From assembly GCA_030765055.1 (NCBI GenBank), contig CM060955.1, forward strand, positions 100,190,024 through 100,254,023: a stretch of 64,000 nt of DNA, given 5' to 3'. A program made the position numbers and the translations under genes. Origin of the DNA: Mantis religiosa. Its lineage: Eukaryota > Arthropoda > Insecta > Mantodea > Mantidae. This document shows positions 22,773 through 33,904 of this stretch, in pieces (position 1 is the stretch's first letter; each line of letters opens with the position of its first letter). The notes beneath the pieces were generated by a model. That model was not told where the DNA came from, did no database searches, and worked only from the letters and a program-made list of their open reading frames with translations.

Positions 22773-23142
22773 TTTTCTAATCGTCTTTTCACCTGGCTTG
22801 CTGCCCGAGAAGAAATTAAAAATATTGCATATTGCATGTTGCATTTCAATGATTCTGTTTACTCAGTCTTCAAAAAGTTATGCCAAAGGTTTATATATAT
22901 TTAAAGTTTTGTTATACATTTTCTTGTTACAAGGAGGATAAAAGAAGCTGAACTCTTCAAATTGGCTCGCCATATGATTGCCTCTGAAGCTCCATTTTTT
23001 GCATGACATCACAGAAACAAAGGAAGTGTCCTCGAATCTCAAAGGCTATAAGAACTAGCAAATTCTATTCAACAGCAACAAATATTTTGAAAATGTTAAT
23101 GTAAGTATTTTAAATAATTTTTCTTAGCGAGCTCAAAACTGT
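22773..23142. other. Non-coding DNA after the hammerhead-like motif
   Basis: No gene. 'ggcttgctgcccgagaag' at about 22796-22813 is loosely like the GC-rich segment that follows motif 2 at 62 kb, which would fit a shared retroelement terminus. Confidence 0.4.
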
Positions 23143-23281
23143 CCGCCTCGGCAGCATAGATGATAGCATGTCTGTCTCACGTTCATGAGGTTCCGAGTTC
23201 GAATATTTGTCAGGGTGAGTTACCTGGATAAGGTTTTTTTTTCCCGCGGTTTTCCCTTGCCCTGAAAGATGGATGTCAGGT
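23143..23281 (+). repeat. SINE-A copy 6, 5' half (split by SINE-B)
   Basis: Head 'ccgcctcggcagcatagatg', box B 'ttccgagttcgaatatttgt' (degenerate) and body to 'gatggatgtcaggt', where the sequence jumps into reverse SINE-B. The matching 3' half resumes at 24123. The 9-bp 'atgtcaggt' is present at both junctions (23273-23281 and 24123-24131) as the target duplication. Confidence 0.9.
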
Positions 23282-24122
23282 CAAATTAGGATTAGGATTT
23301 CACTATGGAGGGGATTCCGTACGTAGGCCACCATGCTGGGCCCATTGTGCCTATACCCCCAAGTGGGGCACCCCCGGGAGGAAGGATGAGGCGAAGGAGA
23401 CAGAGGGTGGCCGACCCAAGGGGCCAGGACAGCACAGAGGGCAGGTTCCCTACAGTTTACTTGGATAGAGACTTCCCCCGACAGGCCATGACAATGGACA
23501 CGCTCCCCTACTGTGGGACGGCAACGAGCCCAGCAGCCGAGCCCCAAATGTCCCTGGCTGGCGGTCCCAAAATGGTCCCAGGGTCCGGCAACCGACCTAC
23601 CGGAGGAGGAAGTAATTTGCCACAGAGCATATGATCCTGCCATGCACCGTCGAGACTCCCGCCGACACTTCTATCCTGAAAGAGACCACCAGATGAGAAC
23701 TTTTTGTTGTTGTAATTTACGTCCCTCAAAGTTAAGTGATATCGGACGATGAATGGAAGAAATGATGCTCAAATGAAGTCAGGGTCCGTGGAACTTAAAG
23801 TTACCCAACATTTGTCTCTTAGGATAAGGGGAAATCCCGGAAAACCCTTATACAGGTAAACTCACCCTAACCGAGATTCGAACTCGGGACTTCTTGAACG
23901 TAAGGCAGACATGCTAGCTACCAGATGAGAAAGATCATTTGAAATGATAATGGAGATCAAATGGCGGGACAGGAAATTCTGGGGATGTCATTAACCTACC
24001 CAGCATTCGCCTAGCTACCCGGGAAAACCCCATGGGTCAGGTAGGTCGGGCACGGGAATCGAACCCGGGCCTCCTGAATGCAGGCCACAGACGAACCCGC
24101 CTGAGGCATCCCGCTCGTTGGA
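23282..24122 (-). repeat. SINE-B copy 2, reverse, inserted in SINE-A and itself split
   Basis: Read on the minus strand from 24118, it begins 'aacgagcgggatgcctcagg', with box B 'gggttcgattcccgtgcc', and runs to about 23920. There it is interrupted by SINE-A copy 7 and resumes at 23699 with 'ttctcatctggtggtctctt'. It proceeds through 'gtctcgacggtgcatggcag' and 'gtgccccacttggggg' and ends in 'atcctaatcctaattt' at 23282. Removing the inner insert leaves a normal SINE-B. The 73-120 codon frames in 23281-23752 are translated SINE. Confidence 0.9.
23700..23919 (-). repeat. SINE-A copy 7, reverse, inserted in SINE-B
   Basis: The minus-strand copy starts inside the head ('agctagcatgtctgcc', 5'-truncated), has box B 'agtcccgagttcgaatctcg', and ends 'gagggacgtaaattacaaca'. 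It is flanked by the exact 12-bp duplication 'accagatgagaa' at 23688-23699 and 23920-23931, both in SINE-B sequence. This is the youngest layer of the nest. Confidence 0.92.
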
Positions 24123-24225
24123 ATGTCAGGTAACTGTAAGCTCTATGGACCCTGGGCTCATTTGAACAACATTTCGCCAGTTTCATTCTTTGTCCGATAT
24201 GACAACGTTGGAGAGCTCAAAACGT
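24123..24225 (+). repeat. SINE-A copy 6, 3' half
   Basis: Continues copy 6 from 'atgtcaggtaactgtaagct' through 'ggaccctgggctcatttga' to 'gatatgacaacgttggagag'. It lacks the usual 'gacgtaaatta' end. Confidence 0.88.
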
Positions 24226-24337
24226 CGTAATGATGTCATTTTTCTAACTTTCGAATCGCAGCTTTGGAAGACTTTGAGCTTGAATACCAAGTTTGTTTCT
24301 ATCCAAAATTCGTTTTTGTACCACGCTGTGCAGAAAG

Positions 24338-24512
<175 letters not shown>

Positions 24513-24837
24513 GTACACAAGAGGATTTTTTTTCCTAAAAAATGTTGTTCTTTTATCCAGGGGTTCTCAAAACTATTTCAAGCATATTTCAGTAGAATGA
24601 AAAAGTTAAAACAGAATGAGAAGTTCTTGACATTCTAGCATGAAAAGTCGACAAATAAATAAACATACACTAAAGTTTAAAAGGTGCTTTTTAGGCCTCT
24701 TTGTAGTCCATCAGATATATTAGTGTCAATGAAGCCCAAAATGTTAGGTTACAGTTTATATATAAGTTCTTATTGATGTTGCAGCTGATATGTCTAAAGG
24801 CACATCCAGTCCTCCATACTATCAGTTCATTTTTGCA

Positions 24838-24885
24838 CAGCTTTGAGCCCATCGGATATGACTTATTCGTTGTAGGACGTTAAAC
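24838..24885 (+). repeat. SINE 3'-end relic
   Basis: 'gcccatcggatatgacttat' followed by 'cgttgtaggacgttaaact' matches the 3' end of SINE-A ('catcgtccgatatgactta ... gttggaggacgtaaat') with substitutions. The upstream 150 bp do not match SINE-A, so it may be another family sharing the same tail. Confidence 0.5.
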
Positions 24886-26212
24886 TCTAAGTTTAAAAGA
24901 TCTCAGCCCAATTGTAGATACACATCTTTAATTTAGCGTGACAATTCAATTGCTCTTCTGTGGTGATCGTTTAATGATTTCTGCGTTGGGAAGATCTTCG
25001 GCGTCAACAGTATTATATTTTGATCCTAGGAGACTTGGTACAGAAGTTATAGAGGAGCTACTTTATTGAAAAGTAGAGTGTAGTAATACTTTAACTCGGA
25101 ATTCTCAGCGGTCACTGTTTACGGCTTTTGTAGATCTGTTATTTCCTCGCAAGATAAGAAGGCATATAAGCAATTCCGCTGGATTTAGAGTGAACTGGTA
25201 TTCGGCAACAACCATTTTAGTGATATTGTTTCATTGCAATAGTACTATTCAGTAAGGTAATAATTACATAGGTTTAGTTTGATCAGATGAGTTTGATCTG
25301 ATCAAATCCAAATCATCTTAGAGCAAGAAGCAGCAAACCACACAGGTGCTGAGCCACGAGCAATGTACCACTTACCCAGCATCCTACCTTGTAATGGTGT
25401 AAACTGCAACTATAGTGAATAAATAATGCATTCTAGAGTTTCAGTAGAATTATATTTTATGATGAAAAAATACTCGATTGACATCTCTCTGTTGACAGAG
25501 GTGATGAAGATGCTGCTGCACACGATGCAGTTGCAACGTGACCTGCATCTATGTGCAAGTAGCCAAGGACATCATTTCCACGTGCCAACTTTTGATCCAA
25601 CTTAGATGTACATTGCACAACGTGTAATTCTTCCCTTGTAGAAGCTTTCCAGCTTGGCTATTTAAAGGACGAGGTAACGACATAAAAACGCAGCAGAAAT
25701 AAACCACGTTTCCTTGGTTACTGTATATTGGTTTTGCCCAAACAATTTCGGAAATGTTTAATAACTTTGTTCTTTTATTGCTGCAGTTGCTATACGAATA
25801 AAGATGTGCTTTTATCACAACTAACGAGCTATTGCGTTAAACATGGAGATTGGTTTCGCAATGTCGTATACCCACGGTTTTTCACTGCCTGACCCTTATA
25901 TTCCTTCAAATCAGGAAAATTAAATATTATTGACAAAACATGAGGGAGGTGATATACCGGAAGTCAAATGGAACTGAGCTATATTATCGCAACTTTTGTT
26001 GCTAATAATTCAATAATTTAAAATGATATTACATGAGATAAATGCAATACAATGGATAATGTTCGGGGCCTAAATATTTAATTACATCTGCAAAACTTGA
26101 AGTGAATGTGTATAAATTAAGGATTTGTGTCCTACGACTTTGAATTAGTTTCCTAAGAGCAACGTCTATGAGTTTGAGAACCATCGATAAGTCCCGTTCA
26201 TTTATATTATAC
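24886..26212. other. Non-coding DNA, nothing recognised
   Basis: There is no classified repeat. The frames at 25549-25818 and 26029-26253 (minus) are unremarkable, although the latter overlaps the end of the fold-back element. Confidence 0.5.
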
Positions 26213-26792
26213 AGTGCAATCCATAAAATGTTGGAGGTGTCCTCCACCAGCATCTATACATGTTTGCACTCGTCTCACCAAATTCTCTGAAGTTTTACGG
26301 AGAGTATCCTCGGAAATGTTACTTATTTCGGTTCGAATGGATTCCTTGAGAACATCAATTGTCCGTGGGCTATTCTTGTACACTATATTTTTTAGATACT
26401 CCCACAAGAAAAAAATACGGTGAGGCTAGGTCAGGGGATCTGGGGGGGGGGGGGCCACAGACCTTTTGAGATTATTCGATTATCAAAGAAACTCGTTACA
26501 AATTCCATGGTGTCATTAGGTGTATGGCACGTTGCTCCTACTTGCTGAAAATAACATTATCTCAATTCGATATCATCTCTTTATAACTTCAGAGAATATG
26601 GTGAGACGAGTGTAAACATGTATAGATGCTGGTGGAGGACACTTCCAACATTTGCTCTGAGATGTAAATAGTGTATTGTAATCTCCCAATTATGTATTAT
26701 ATTCTCCCAGAGTTGGAAGTGTGCCCTATTATTAGTTCAAAAGTTATGGCCTATTGAAATGGTTCATATTTATATGGATCAAATTATATATA
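26213..26792 (-). mobile_element. Fold-back mariner-like element, copy 1
   Basis: The minus strand encodes the C-terminal part of an IS630/Tc1/mariner-superfamily transposase: 'WPPRSPDL', then 'RTIDVLKESIRTEISNIS', then 'RRVQTCIDAGGGHLQHF'. The sequence for the last block (about 26227-26300) is repeated in inverted orientation at about 26586-26652, with roughly 62 of 65 bases matching. The 5' part of the transposase gene has thus been replaced by an inverted copy of its 3' end. Outer ends match 'gtgcaatccata' (left) and its inverted form 'tatggatca' (right). Compared with copy 2, the left arm has an internal deletion. A G-run has expanded from 6 to 13 inside the 'WPPRSP' codons, shifting the frame. 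It is non-functional as a transposase. Confidence 0.75.
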
Positions 26793-27701
26793 ATATATTA
26801 TAGACATCTAACAGGCAAACGTATATGCAACCATTTTCTTTGTAAAATTGACCTAGACACACCTTTCTGGAAAGTCTATTTCTAATTCAACGTTACGTGA
26901 GGCACACAATGACAGGAAGAATTTCGCAAGTGGAGGTGTGTCACCTGTTAAAAAAAAGCCGAACAATCGGTGCTTTCTCACATTCTAAACAAAAAGATTC
27001 TAAAGTGACCCTAGGTCCATGAATCACATGTTGCATATGGATTACAAGAAAATTAATTAACCCTGTCGGAACGGGTACTGGCACCTGCATATCAGCAAGG
27101 CGCCAGATAGATTGATTGATTTACCAGCTGAATAATTGCCGTTACATCCGGTCAAAGGTCACATACAAGACATCTTATTCTAATTACAGAGGACATTCAA
27201 CTGCTTTAACTGTGTGGAAATGGCCCATGTCACCACTGTTAAAATTAGCCAAGTTCATGGCCCCCTTTCATCAGGAACTAATCTACTTAAGTTTTCAATG
27301 GGTAGATATTAATTTTTCTTGATTTCGTTATTCTACTTTCATCATTGTATTTCATTCATCAATAACATAAAACTTAAAAGATCCATGGGAGGCTTGTTTT
27401 TAATTTGTTTAAATAACATTGGTAAATAAATATTTATTTAGTATAAGTACACGTGATTTCTAGTCAGAAAGTACAATAATTTAGAATAAATAATTCGAAT
27501 TCCAGCCTTTTGCCTATTATTTATAACTATTTTCTGTAATGTCATAATTTACCTAATTGTTTTTGTCAGAAGTATTAAAGATCGAGGAAAAAGTTTCCCT
27601 TTTCACTGTGGAAAGTTTTTAGTATAAAAATGTCCTTTGACCCTTAGAAAATACACTCATTTTCATCTAGTTCGTCCACGTTCATGAAATAGCTGCATAA
27701 C
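26793..27701. other. Non-coding DNA, nothing recognised
   Basis: No coding motif or tRNA-like box. The 68-codon frame at 27116-27322 lacks any recognisable domain. Confidence 0.5.
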
Positions 27702-28196
27702 GCACTATAAGTAGGATAAAGGGAGGTATTTTCGTGACAGGCAATTTCGTGGTACTTTTTCGAAGGGATGTCACAGAGAAACCAGTGCCCGCCTCAGTAG
27801 CGTGGTGGTAGCGTGTCTGCCTCACGTTCGAGAGGTCCCGAGTTCGAATCTCGGTCAGGGTAAGTTACCTGGATAAGGTTTTTCCGGGGTTTTCCCTTAT
27901 CCTAAAAGACGAATGTCGGGCAACTCTAAGCTCTATGGACCCTGGGCTCAGCTGAGCATCATTTCACCCATTCCATTCATCGTCCGATATGACTTAACGT
28001 TGGAGGACGTAAATTAACCCTCCCCCCCCCAAAAAAAAACAGTTGGTGTTAACTCGCCTGCCGATAGCTCCTGACTCTAGGAGCAAATATGTCAGCTAAC
28101 AAGTGAAAGACGTGGTTTCTGTGTGACATCCCTTCGAAAAAGTATCATGAAATTGCCTACATATGTCACGAAAATACCTCCCTTTACACTAAGTGC
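27702..28196. mobile_element. Hairpin (fold-back) element interrupted by SINE-A
   Basis: The left arm (27717-27784: 'taaagggaggtattttcgtg ... ttttcgaagggatgtcac ... gaaacca') is inverted on the right at about 28112-28186. The right arm has one 6-bp extra ('acatat') and a few mismatches. Weaker matching ('gcact ... agt') extends both arms outward to about 27702 and 28196. The natural loop is about 75 bp (28041-28111), and SINE-A copy 8 sits between the left arm and the loop. No protein is encoded. It may be a MITE, but no clear target duplication is visible. Confidence 0.65.
27787..28040 (+). repeat. SINE-A copy 8, full length, C-rich tail
   Basis: Near-consensus copy: 'cccgcctcagtagcgtggtg', box B 'ggtcccgagttcgaatctcg', complete body and 'ggaggacgtaaattaaccct'. 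It ends in an unusual C-run then an A-run. 'aaccagt'/'aacagt' at the two junctions may be a decayed target duplication. Confidence 0.9.
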
Positions 28197-29549
28197 AAAG
28201 AGGCATGCTAGAACCTCAGTTGGTAGCAATCACACTTAAGAATCGGTTTGCTATATACCGGTTTTCAAATTCCAAACTTCATGCCTGACATCACGAAACA
28301 TTTTGGCACTTTGGCACTTCAAAAATGTAAGTTAATGAAGTTGAAACCAGTACCAAGTAATATCTCAGAAATGTTTAGTATACAAACATTTGTGTATTTT
28401 ACATATCTGAACGGTGTGATAAGTTTCCGTTTGCATTGTAAAACATTGTTTTTCATTTGATATACAGGTATTTTAAGCATATGCCCTTTTAATCTTAATC
28501 AAAATTGTTAGTAATTTTGAAAGGTCCATAAATAAGGGAAAACCTTCCATATAATTTAGGACGAGAAAATTTTCTTTCAAACCTTTCGGCCATATCCTTG
28601 GAAATCACTGAAATTAAACACAAAATTTGATATTTGTACGATTGCAGTCGAATATTTATGCTGTTACCAGGCGCACAGGAATGTTTTACTAAAATAGCTT
28701 CACCTTTTTTTATTCTGGGGACGTCATTTTCTGTGATATCTTTTTAGCCAATTTTCGGGTAGATTGCTGTATCCCATCTCTACCATAGAAAAGTGGCAGG
28801 GAAAGTATTAAAGGGTTTTTGATAATTTTATACACATTTGTTTTAAAGTGATATTTTTCATGCTTATAAAACTTCCTCAATTCCTCCAGTAACCTGAAAG
28901 ACAGAGCTCATTAATTTCCAAATTGTTAGTTACAAATGAACTATATGCTCGGATGTCTATAGTGTTGGAGAGAACACCAGCGTGTACGGCGGCGCGCGGC
29001 GGATGGGGACAATTTCGGATACCTCTCGCCCCCTTCTTGTAATTATTTCAGCAAACAAAATCACTCTTCGCAATGGATTTAGGCTATATATTATTTTCGA
29101 ATAACACTTAAATTTGTTGGTTTAGGTAGGATTTTCACATTCTTGCCCACACGATTTTAATGGCAATTTCATTGCATATGTGTATCAAGGGACAAGGCAA
29201 ATCTTCAACGATTAACAATTCCGTCCCGCAGGGGATAAAGGTGGTGGACTTAATATCTTTAAAGTGAATTACAGGGGGAGGAGATATAAATTTCCTTCTT
29301 AGTTTAGTTGAACATGGAGGAGTATGTTTAGGACTATTTGTCAAAAGTGGTGTGTACTACAGGGCAAAGCGAGAAAGCGTATCGACAAAAATTCGCAACA
29401 CAGAGATGTTTAACCTCAGCTTATCGCACATACACGGTGAGTCCAGTGTATGTACAGTCTGTTCAGATATAATCATGTCTTCTGGACAGCAGTGTGTCAT
29501 ATCGGCAGGCGTGAGAAAATATATAGACACACGCAGCTTCCAATCGCTC
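28197..29549. other. Non-coding DNA up to the assembly gap
   Basis: No gene supported. A GC-rich patch 'ggcggcgcgcggcggatggg' is at about 28988-29007. A donor-like 'acacggtgagtcc' at about 29433 lies in a frame that only becomes long because it runs into the N block. Confidence 0.45.
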
Positions 29550-30549
29550 NNNNNNNNNNNNNNNNNNNNNNNNNNNNNNNNNNNNNNNNNNNNNNNNNNN
29601 NNNNNNNNNNNNNNNNNNNNNNNNNNNNNNNNNNNNNNNNNNNNNNNNNNNNNNNNNNNNNNNNNNNNNNNNNNNNNNNNNNNNNNNNNNNNNNNNNNNN
29701 NNNNNNNNNNNNNNNNNNNNNNNNNNNNNNNNNNNNNNNNNNNNNNNNNNNNNNNNNNNNNNNNNNNNNNNNNNNNNNNNNNNNNNNNNNNNNNNNNNNN
29801 NNNNNNNNNNNNNNNNNNNNNNNNNNNNNNNNNNNNNNNNNNNNNNNNNNNNNNNNNNNNNNNNNNNNNNNNNNNNNNNNNNNNNNNNNNNNNNNNNNNN
29901 NNNNNNNNNNNNNNNNNNNNNNNNNNNNNNNNNNNNNNNNNNNNNNNNNNNNNNNNNNNNNNNNNNNNNNNNNNNNNNNNNNNNNNNNNNNNNNNNNNNN
30001 NNNNNNNNNNNNNNNNNNNNNNNNNNNNNNNNNNNNNNNNNNNNNNNNNNNNNNNNNNNNNNNNNNNNNNNNNNNNNNNNNNNNNNNNNNNNNNNNNNNN
30101 NNNNNNNNNNNNNNNNNNNNNNNNNNNNNNNNNNNNNNNNNNNNNNNNNNNNNNNNNNNNNNNNNNNNNNNNNNNNNNNNNNNNNNNNNNNNNNNNNNNN
30201 NNNNNNNNNNNNNNNNNNNNNNNNNNNNNNNNNNNNNNNNNNNNNNNNNNNNNNNNNNNNNNNNNNNNNNNNNNNNNNNNNNNNNNNNNNNNNNNNNNNN
30301 NNNNNNNNNNNNNNNNNNNNNNNNNNNNNNNNNNNNNNNNNNNNNNNNNNNNNNNNNNNNNNNNNNNNNNNNNNNNNNNNNNNNNNNNNNNNNNNNNNNN
30401 NNNNNNNNNNNNNNNNNNNNNNNNNNNNNNNNNNNNNNNNNNNNNNNNNNNNNNNNNNNNNNNNNNNNNNNNNNNNNNNNNNNNNNNNNNNNNNNNNNNN
30501 NNNNNNNNNNNNNNNNNNNNNNNNNNNNNNNNNNNNNNNNNNNNNNNNN
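29550..30549. other. Assembly gap of exactly 1000 N
   Basis: A run of N of exactly 1000 positions, most likely a fixed-size scaffold gap, so the true distance is unknown. Reading frames of 381 and 411 residues spanning it are artefacts. Confidence 0.99.
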
Positions 30550-31160
30550 TCGTTTTCGTGGTCTTCCCGGATGTCTCTTTCCTCTAGGTTTCTAGTTTAT
30601 AACTCTTCTTGGGATCCTATCTCTCGGCATTCTCTCAATATGCTCTCTCCATTCATTTCTATAATTCATTATTTTTTTCTTCTAAAGAACTTATTTATCA
30701 TTTGGGATTTTATCTAAAAGAGTACATCCCTTTATTGCTCTTAAACATCTCATTTCGGCAGCCTGTATCTTGTTTTTGTCTGCTTTTGTTAATGTCCATG
30801 TTTCAGAACCAAAAAGAAAAGCAGGCATAGCCATTATTTTATAAAATTTCATCCGTGTTTCTTTTCTGGTTTTTGATTTTAGGCTTCTATTTATTATGCC
30901 GCATATTTGTTGAAACAGTGGTAATTTATTTTAAAAATCATTTTCATATTTATAACTGACATATGTTCCCAAACATTTAAAACCCGTAACTTGCTCTAAG
31001 ATAATATCAATTACTATTTTGGTTCTAATAGTTAGTGTCTTTACCTCGAAATGCCATTGTTTTTGTTTTATTTGTGGAAATTTTGAAATTATAATTCTTA
31101 TATAACTTCTGTAAAATATATACTGCTCTTTGCAGCTAGTCTTCGGTTTACTCAAATTTT
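30550..31160 (-). pseudogene. LINE relic: C-terminal end of reverse transcriptase (jumps into gap)
   Basis: Minus-strand translation near 31150-30930 gives 'ISKFPQIKQKQWHFEVKT' and 'DIILEQVTGFKCLGTYVSY'. This matches the 'NKSKTMAF ... DNIILEQ...FKYLG' block of the LINE at 47.5-48.3 kb. Downstream (30900-30550) it corresponds to that LINE's 'YGSETW ... EMKFIRAIAG ... GRPKKRW' region, with many frameshifts. It is the same or a sister family, older than the 47.5-kb copy, and its 3' end is lost in the gap. Confidence 0.65.
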
Positions 31161-32838
31161 AAACTAAAAAAAAAAAAAAATTGTGCAATGCCAAGGAAGA
31201 CGACTGGAACCGAATAAAACGGGATTCAAATGTTTCTACTTTGAGTTAAAAAAAAAAAAAAAACACATTTTTAAGAGCGAACAAATTCAACACTGCTTGC
31301 AGCAAAAATAAATTGTACCAGGCATATTTTGAAGTGCATTTTAAACATTAAAACTAAATTGGATAGGTTCGTCTTAGGTTTCTTGTTACAGGTCAAATGC
31401 CCTTAAGCATATTTGTCAAATTCTAGTGGTCATTCGCTTACAGTAGTACTTATTTTTACATTTTATTTTTCGTGTATTGAGTTGTATTATTTTTGAAGGT
31501 TCTTTTCAGAACCGTTTATATATAGTCCTGATTATATTTGTATACAGAATTCTTATGAAAAGTAACACTTTTAATGTATATCAGATGGTAAATGCGACCT
31601 GGTTTTCCATCGAATCGATTTGATACTTAGAACTCCACATATCGATTAGGATCTGCGTGCACAAACGTTAGTGGGCGTCAAAAGTCTCCCATCGGTGGTG
31701 CGTGTGACTGCAGGCGACCACAATTTTTACGCTTTACATGGCAATGTTTTCCGAGCTCGCAAGCTTTCATTTCCGGAACGCAAGTGTGGTTTATAATTAC
31801 CTATAATCATATTTAGCCGTCATATTTGACGGTGGGGGGCCCACGGAAACATCAACACTCGATTGCAGATAATATCAAGCTAGGCATAGCATGTTGACAT
31901 GCTCCGTACAGTTCTGCTCAAGTGATATGAAGCAATGCCAATCAACTGGGGACAAAAGAATGCCAACATTTATGAATTGCTACTTCGCGGTGCTATTTAT
32001 TATCTCGCCCATGTTCAGATAAACCTGGTGGTTAATCTGTGCCAATAAAATTAGTACTAGTATTATAGAGAAAATATTTATGCGTGGGTTTTTCAGAGTA
32101 ATCTCAAAAACCACTTAACTGGTTTTGATACTTCATTCACCGTTGAAGAAACGAGTTCTTTATGGACGGACGTTATCCATATCATCCATTTCATTTCATA
32201 AATTCTATTATTAAAGCGTTAAAAATGACACTAAGCCTTTGCACTTGAAAATTAAGACACTAGAATTTTAGGAAAACAAGTTTACGAGAAGGCTTTGACT
32301 TTTAGTGGCGAATACCTTCGAGTAGAAAATACTCTTGCATGTAAAATAAAACTCAAATGCCGGGGATATTTCATTCTAACCAATTGTATGTGTAGTTTTA
32401 ATAACTAAGGCACAGCAAAACAAAAAAGAATCAAATCCGCTTATAACGGTACTAGTCGATTGCGATATCAATGCCAAAATGTTTTAATAGCCTCAAATAT
32501 GAAAGTTTTGCTTTACTTCCTTTCTGTTGTTATCAAGGTCGGCAACAAGGTATGGTAAATAATTGTATAAAGAGAGGATATTGTGTCCATTAGGATATTT
32601 TATTGTTAACTAATGAGAAGGTTATTTTGGCAGTGGTTAATTTGGTGGCTTGGGAAGAGGAAATCTTATTGTTCAGTAGCTTCATCATATATAAGTCTAT
32701 GTATTATCTGAAAACTTGTCTTTATGTAACTGAAGATAAGGTACAATGATTTAAAATATTACAGACTGATTATTTAAAAACTGCGCACACCCAAATGCTG
32801 TAGTTCATTTTATAATTAGATTGACATCTAAACTAAGG
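31161..32838. other. Non-coding DNA with two short A-runs
   Basis: Poly-A tracts lie at about 31166-31180 and 31248-31263. A CpG-containing patch sits at about 31640-31760. No gene or classified repeat was found. Confidence 0.5.
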
Positions 32839-33069
32839 TCTTCTTCTTCTTCTTCTTCTTCTTCTTCTTCTTCTTCTTCTTCTTCTTCTTCTTCTTCTTC
32901 TTCTTCTTCTTCTTCTTCTTCTTCTTCTTCTTCTTCTTCTTCTTCTTCTTCTTCTTCTTCTTCTTCTTCTTCTTCTTCTTCTTCTTCTTCTTCTTCTTCT
33001 TCTTCTTCTTCTTCTTCTTCTTCTTCTTCTTCTTCTTCTTCTTCTTCTTCTTCTTCTTCTTCTTCTTCC
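32839..33069. repeat. (TTC)n microsatellite, about 77 units
   Basis: Near-perfect TTC/GAA array of about 230 bp. It lies at the 3' end of the reverse SINE-D copy, so on the SINE strand it is a (GAA)n tail, probably an expanded SINE tail. Long GAA/TTC arrays can form triplex DNA (general knowledge). Poly-Ser and poly-Lys frames here are not genes. Confidence 0.97.
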
Positions 33070-33402
33070 TCTTCCCTAATTGTACCACTATCGCGGTGTT
33101 AGGATTCTTGTTCCTCTAACACTTTAAGGTCGGGCCTGAGGATCCGTAGCTTTAGATCTGATAGAGAACCAGGACAGGTGATGAGCCCAATGATGTGAAG
33201 GTGAGGGAAGTGAATGATTATATATATGAGGGCGAGATGAGTGATAGGAAAGATGATGATGGGGCAATTGATGGAATGCTGACGGGGAAACAGAAGCATC
33301 CGGAGAAACACCCAAATGTCACTTTGCCGTCACCTGGAATCGAACCCAGGCCGCCTTGGTGAGAACCAAGCGGTCTAACCACTCAGCCATGGCGCGGCCC
33401 AA
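33070..33402 (-). repeat. SINE-D copy 2, reverse
   Basis: On the minus strand it starts 'gggccgcgccatggctgagt', with box A 'tggctgagtggttagacc' and box B 'gggttcgattccaggtgac', as in copy 1. The body shares 'tttcccc', 'attccatcaattgc' and 'actcatctc' blocks. The 3' part runs to 'aagaatcctaacaccgcg' and then the GAA array. Confidence 0.85.
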
Positions 33403-33880
33403 TTAAGATTTTCTGTTTACTCCCCGTGGAGAAGATATTCTAATATATTTGATTATATGTATTTACTGGATGGTAGCGGAGTAGCAATGAACTCTACTCC
33501 AGCCCATGAAGGACAAGGTCGATAGTATGACGTTCCTTCTAACTCCTAACTAAATATATTTTATATTACTTATTAATTTTTACAAATCGTGAAGTATTCG
33601 TCCCCTGTCTCGCGTTTTGTCTGGTTTTAATATCTTATAGAAAAATAACAAATTAGAAAAATTTGTATTCTTCTGCTATTGGTTGTATTCCAGTCAAATT
33701 GTCACTACTACTGGTATTTCTTTCTAAATTTAACGTCAATCATTAGTGGACTTCAATTTTAATGTCTTGTTTTTGTTATTACAGTCACTAAAATGTCCCG
33801 TTGTATCTACTCCAGTTGTGGTACTGCCTTTACAAAATATTATAAAAATGTTACAAACAAATACTATTTTATTTTAATCA
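33403..33880. other. AT-rich non-coding DNA
   Basis: Nothing recognised apart from low-complexity AT stretches. Confidence 0.5.
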
Positions 33881-33882
33881 AA

Positions 33883-33904
33883 TCTATTTTTGTTTCAGGT
33901 AAGT
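33883..33904 (+). promoter_or_regulatory. Candidate zero-length exon / recursive splice site
   Basis: A pyrimidine-rich tract 'tctatttttgtttcag' ends in AG at 33897-33898. A perfect 5' splice consensus 'gtaagt' starts immediately at 33899. A juxtaposed acceptor and donor is the signature of ratchet points used for recursive splicing in long insect introns (knowledge from Drosophila). It requires this window to lie in a plus-strand intron, which cannot be shown here. One weaker match occurs on the opposite strand at 63236-63244, so chance is a real alternative. Confidence 0.3.

Noticed and set aside
23305..23752. Pro/Gly-rich frames of 73-120 residues
   Set aside because: They lie wholly inside reverse SINE-B.
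29352..30595. Frames of 411 and 381 residues
   Set aside because: They consist almost entirely of undetermined residues from the N gap.
32821..33102. Poly-Ser and poly-Lys frames
   Set aside because: Translated TTC array.
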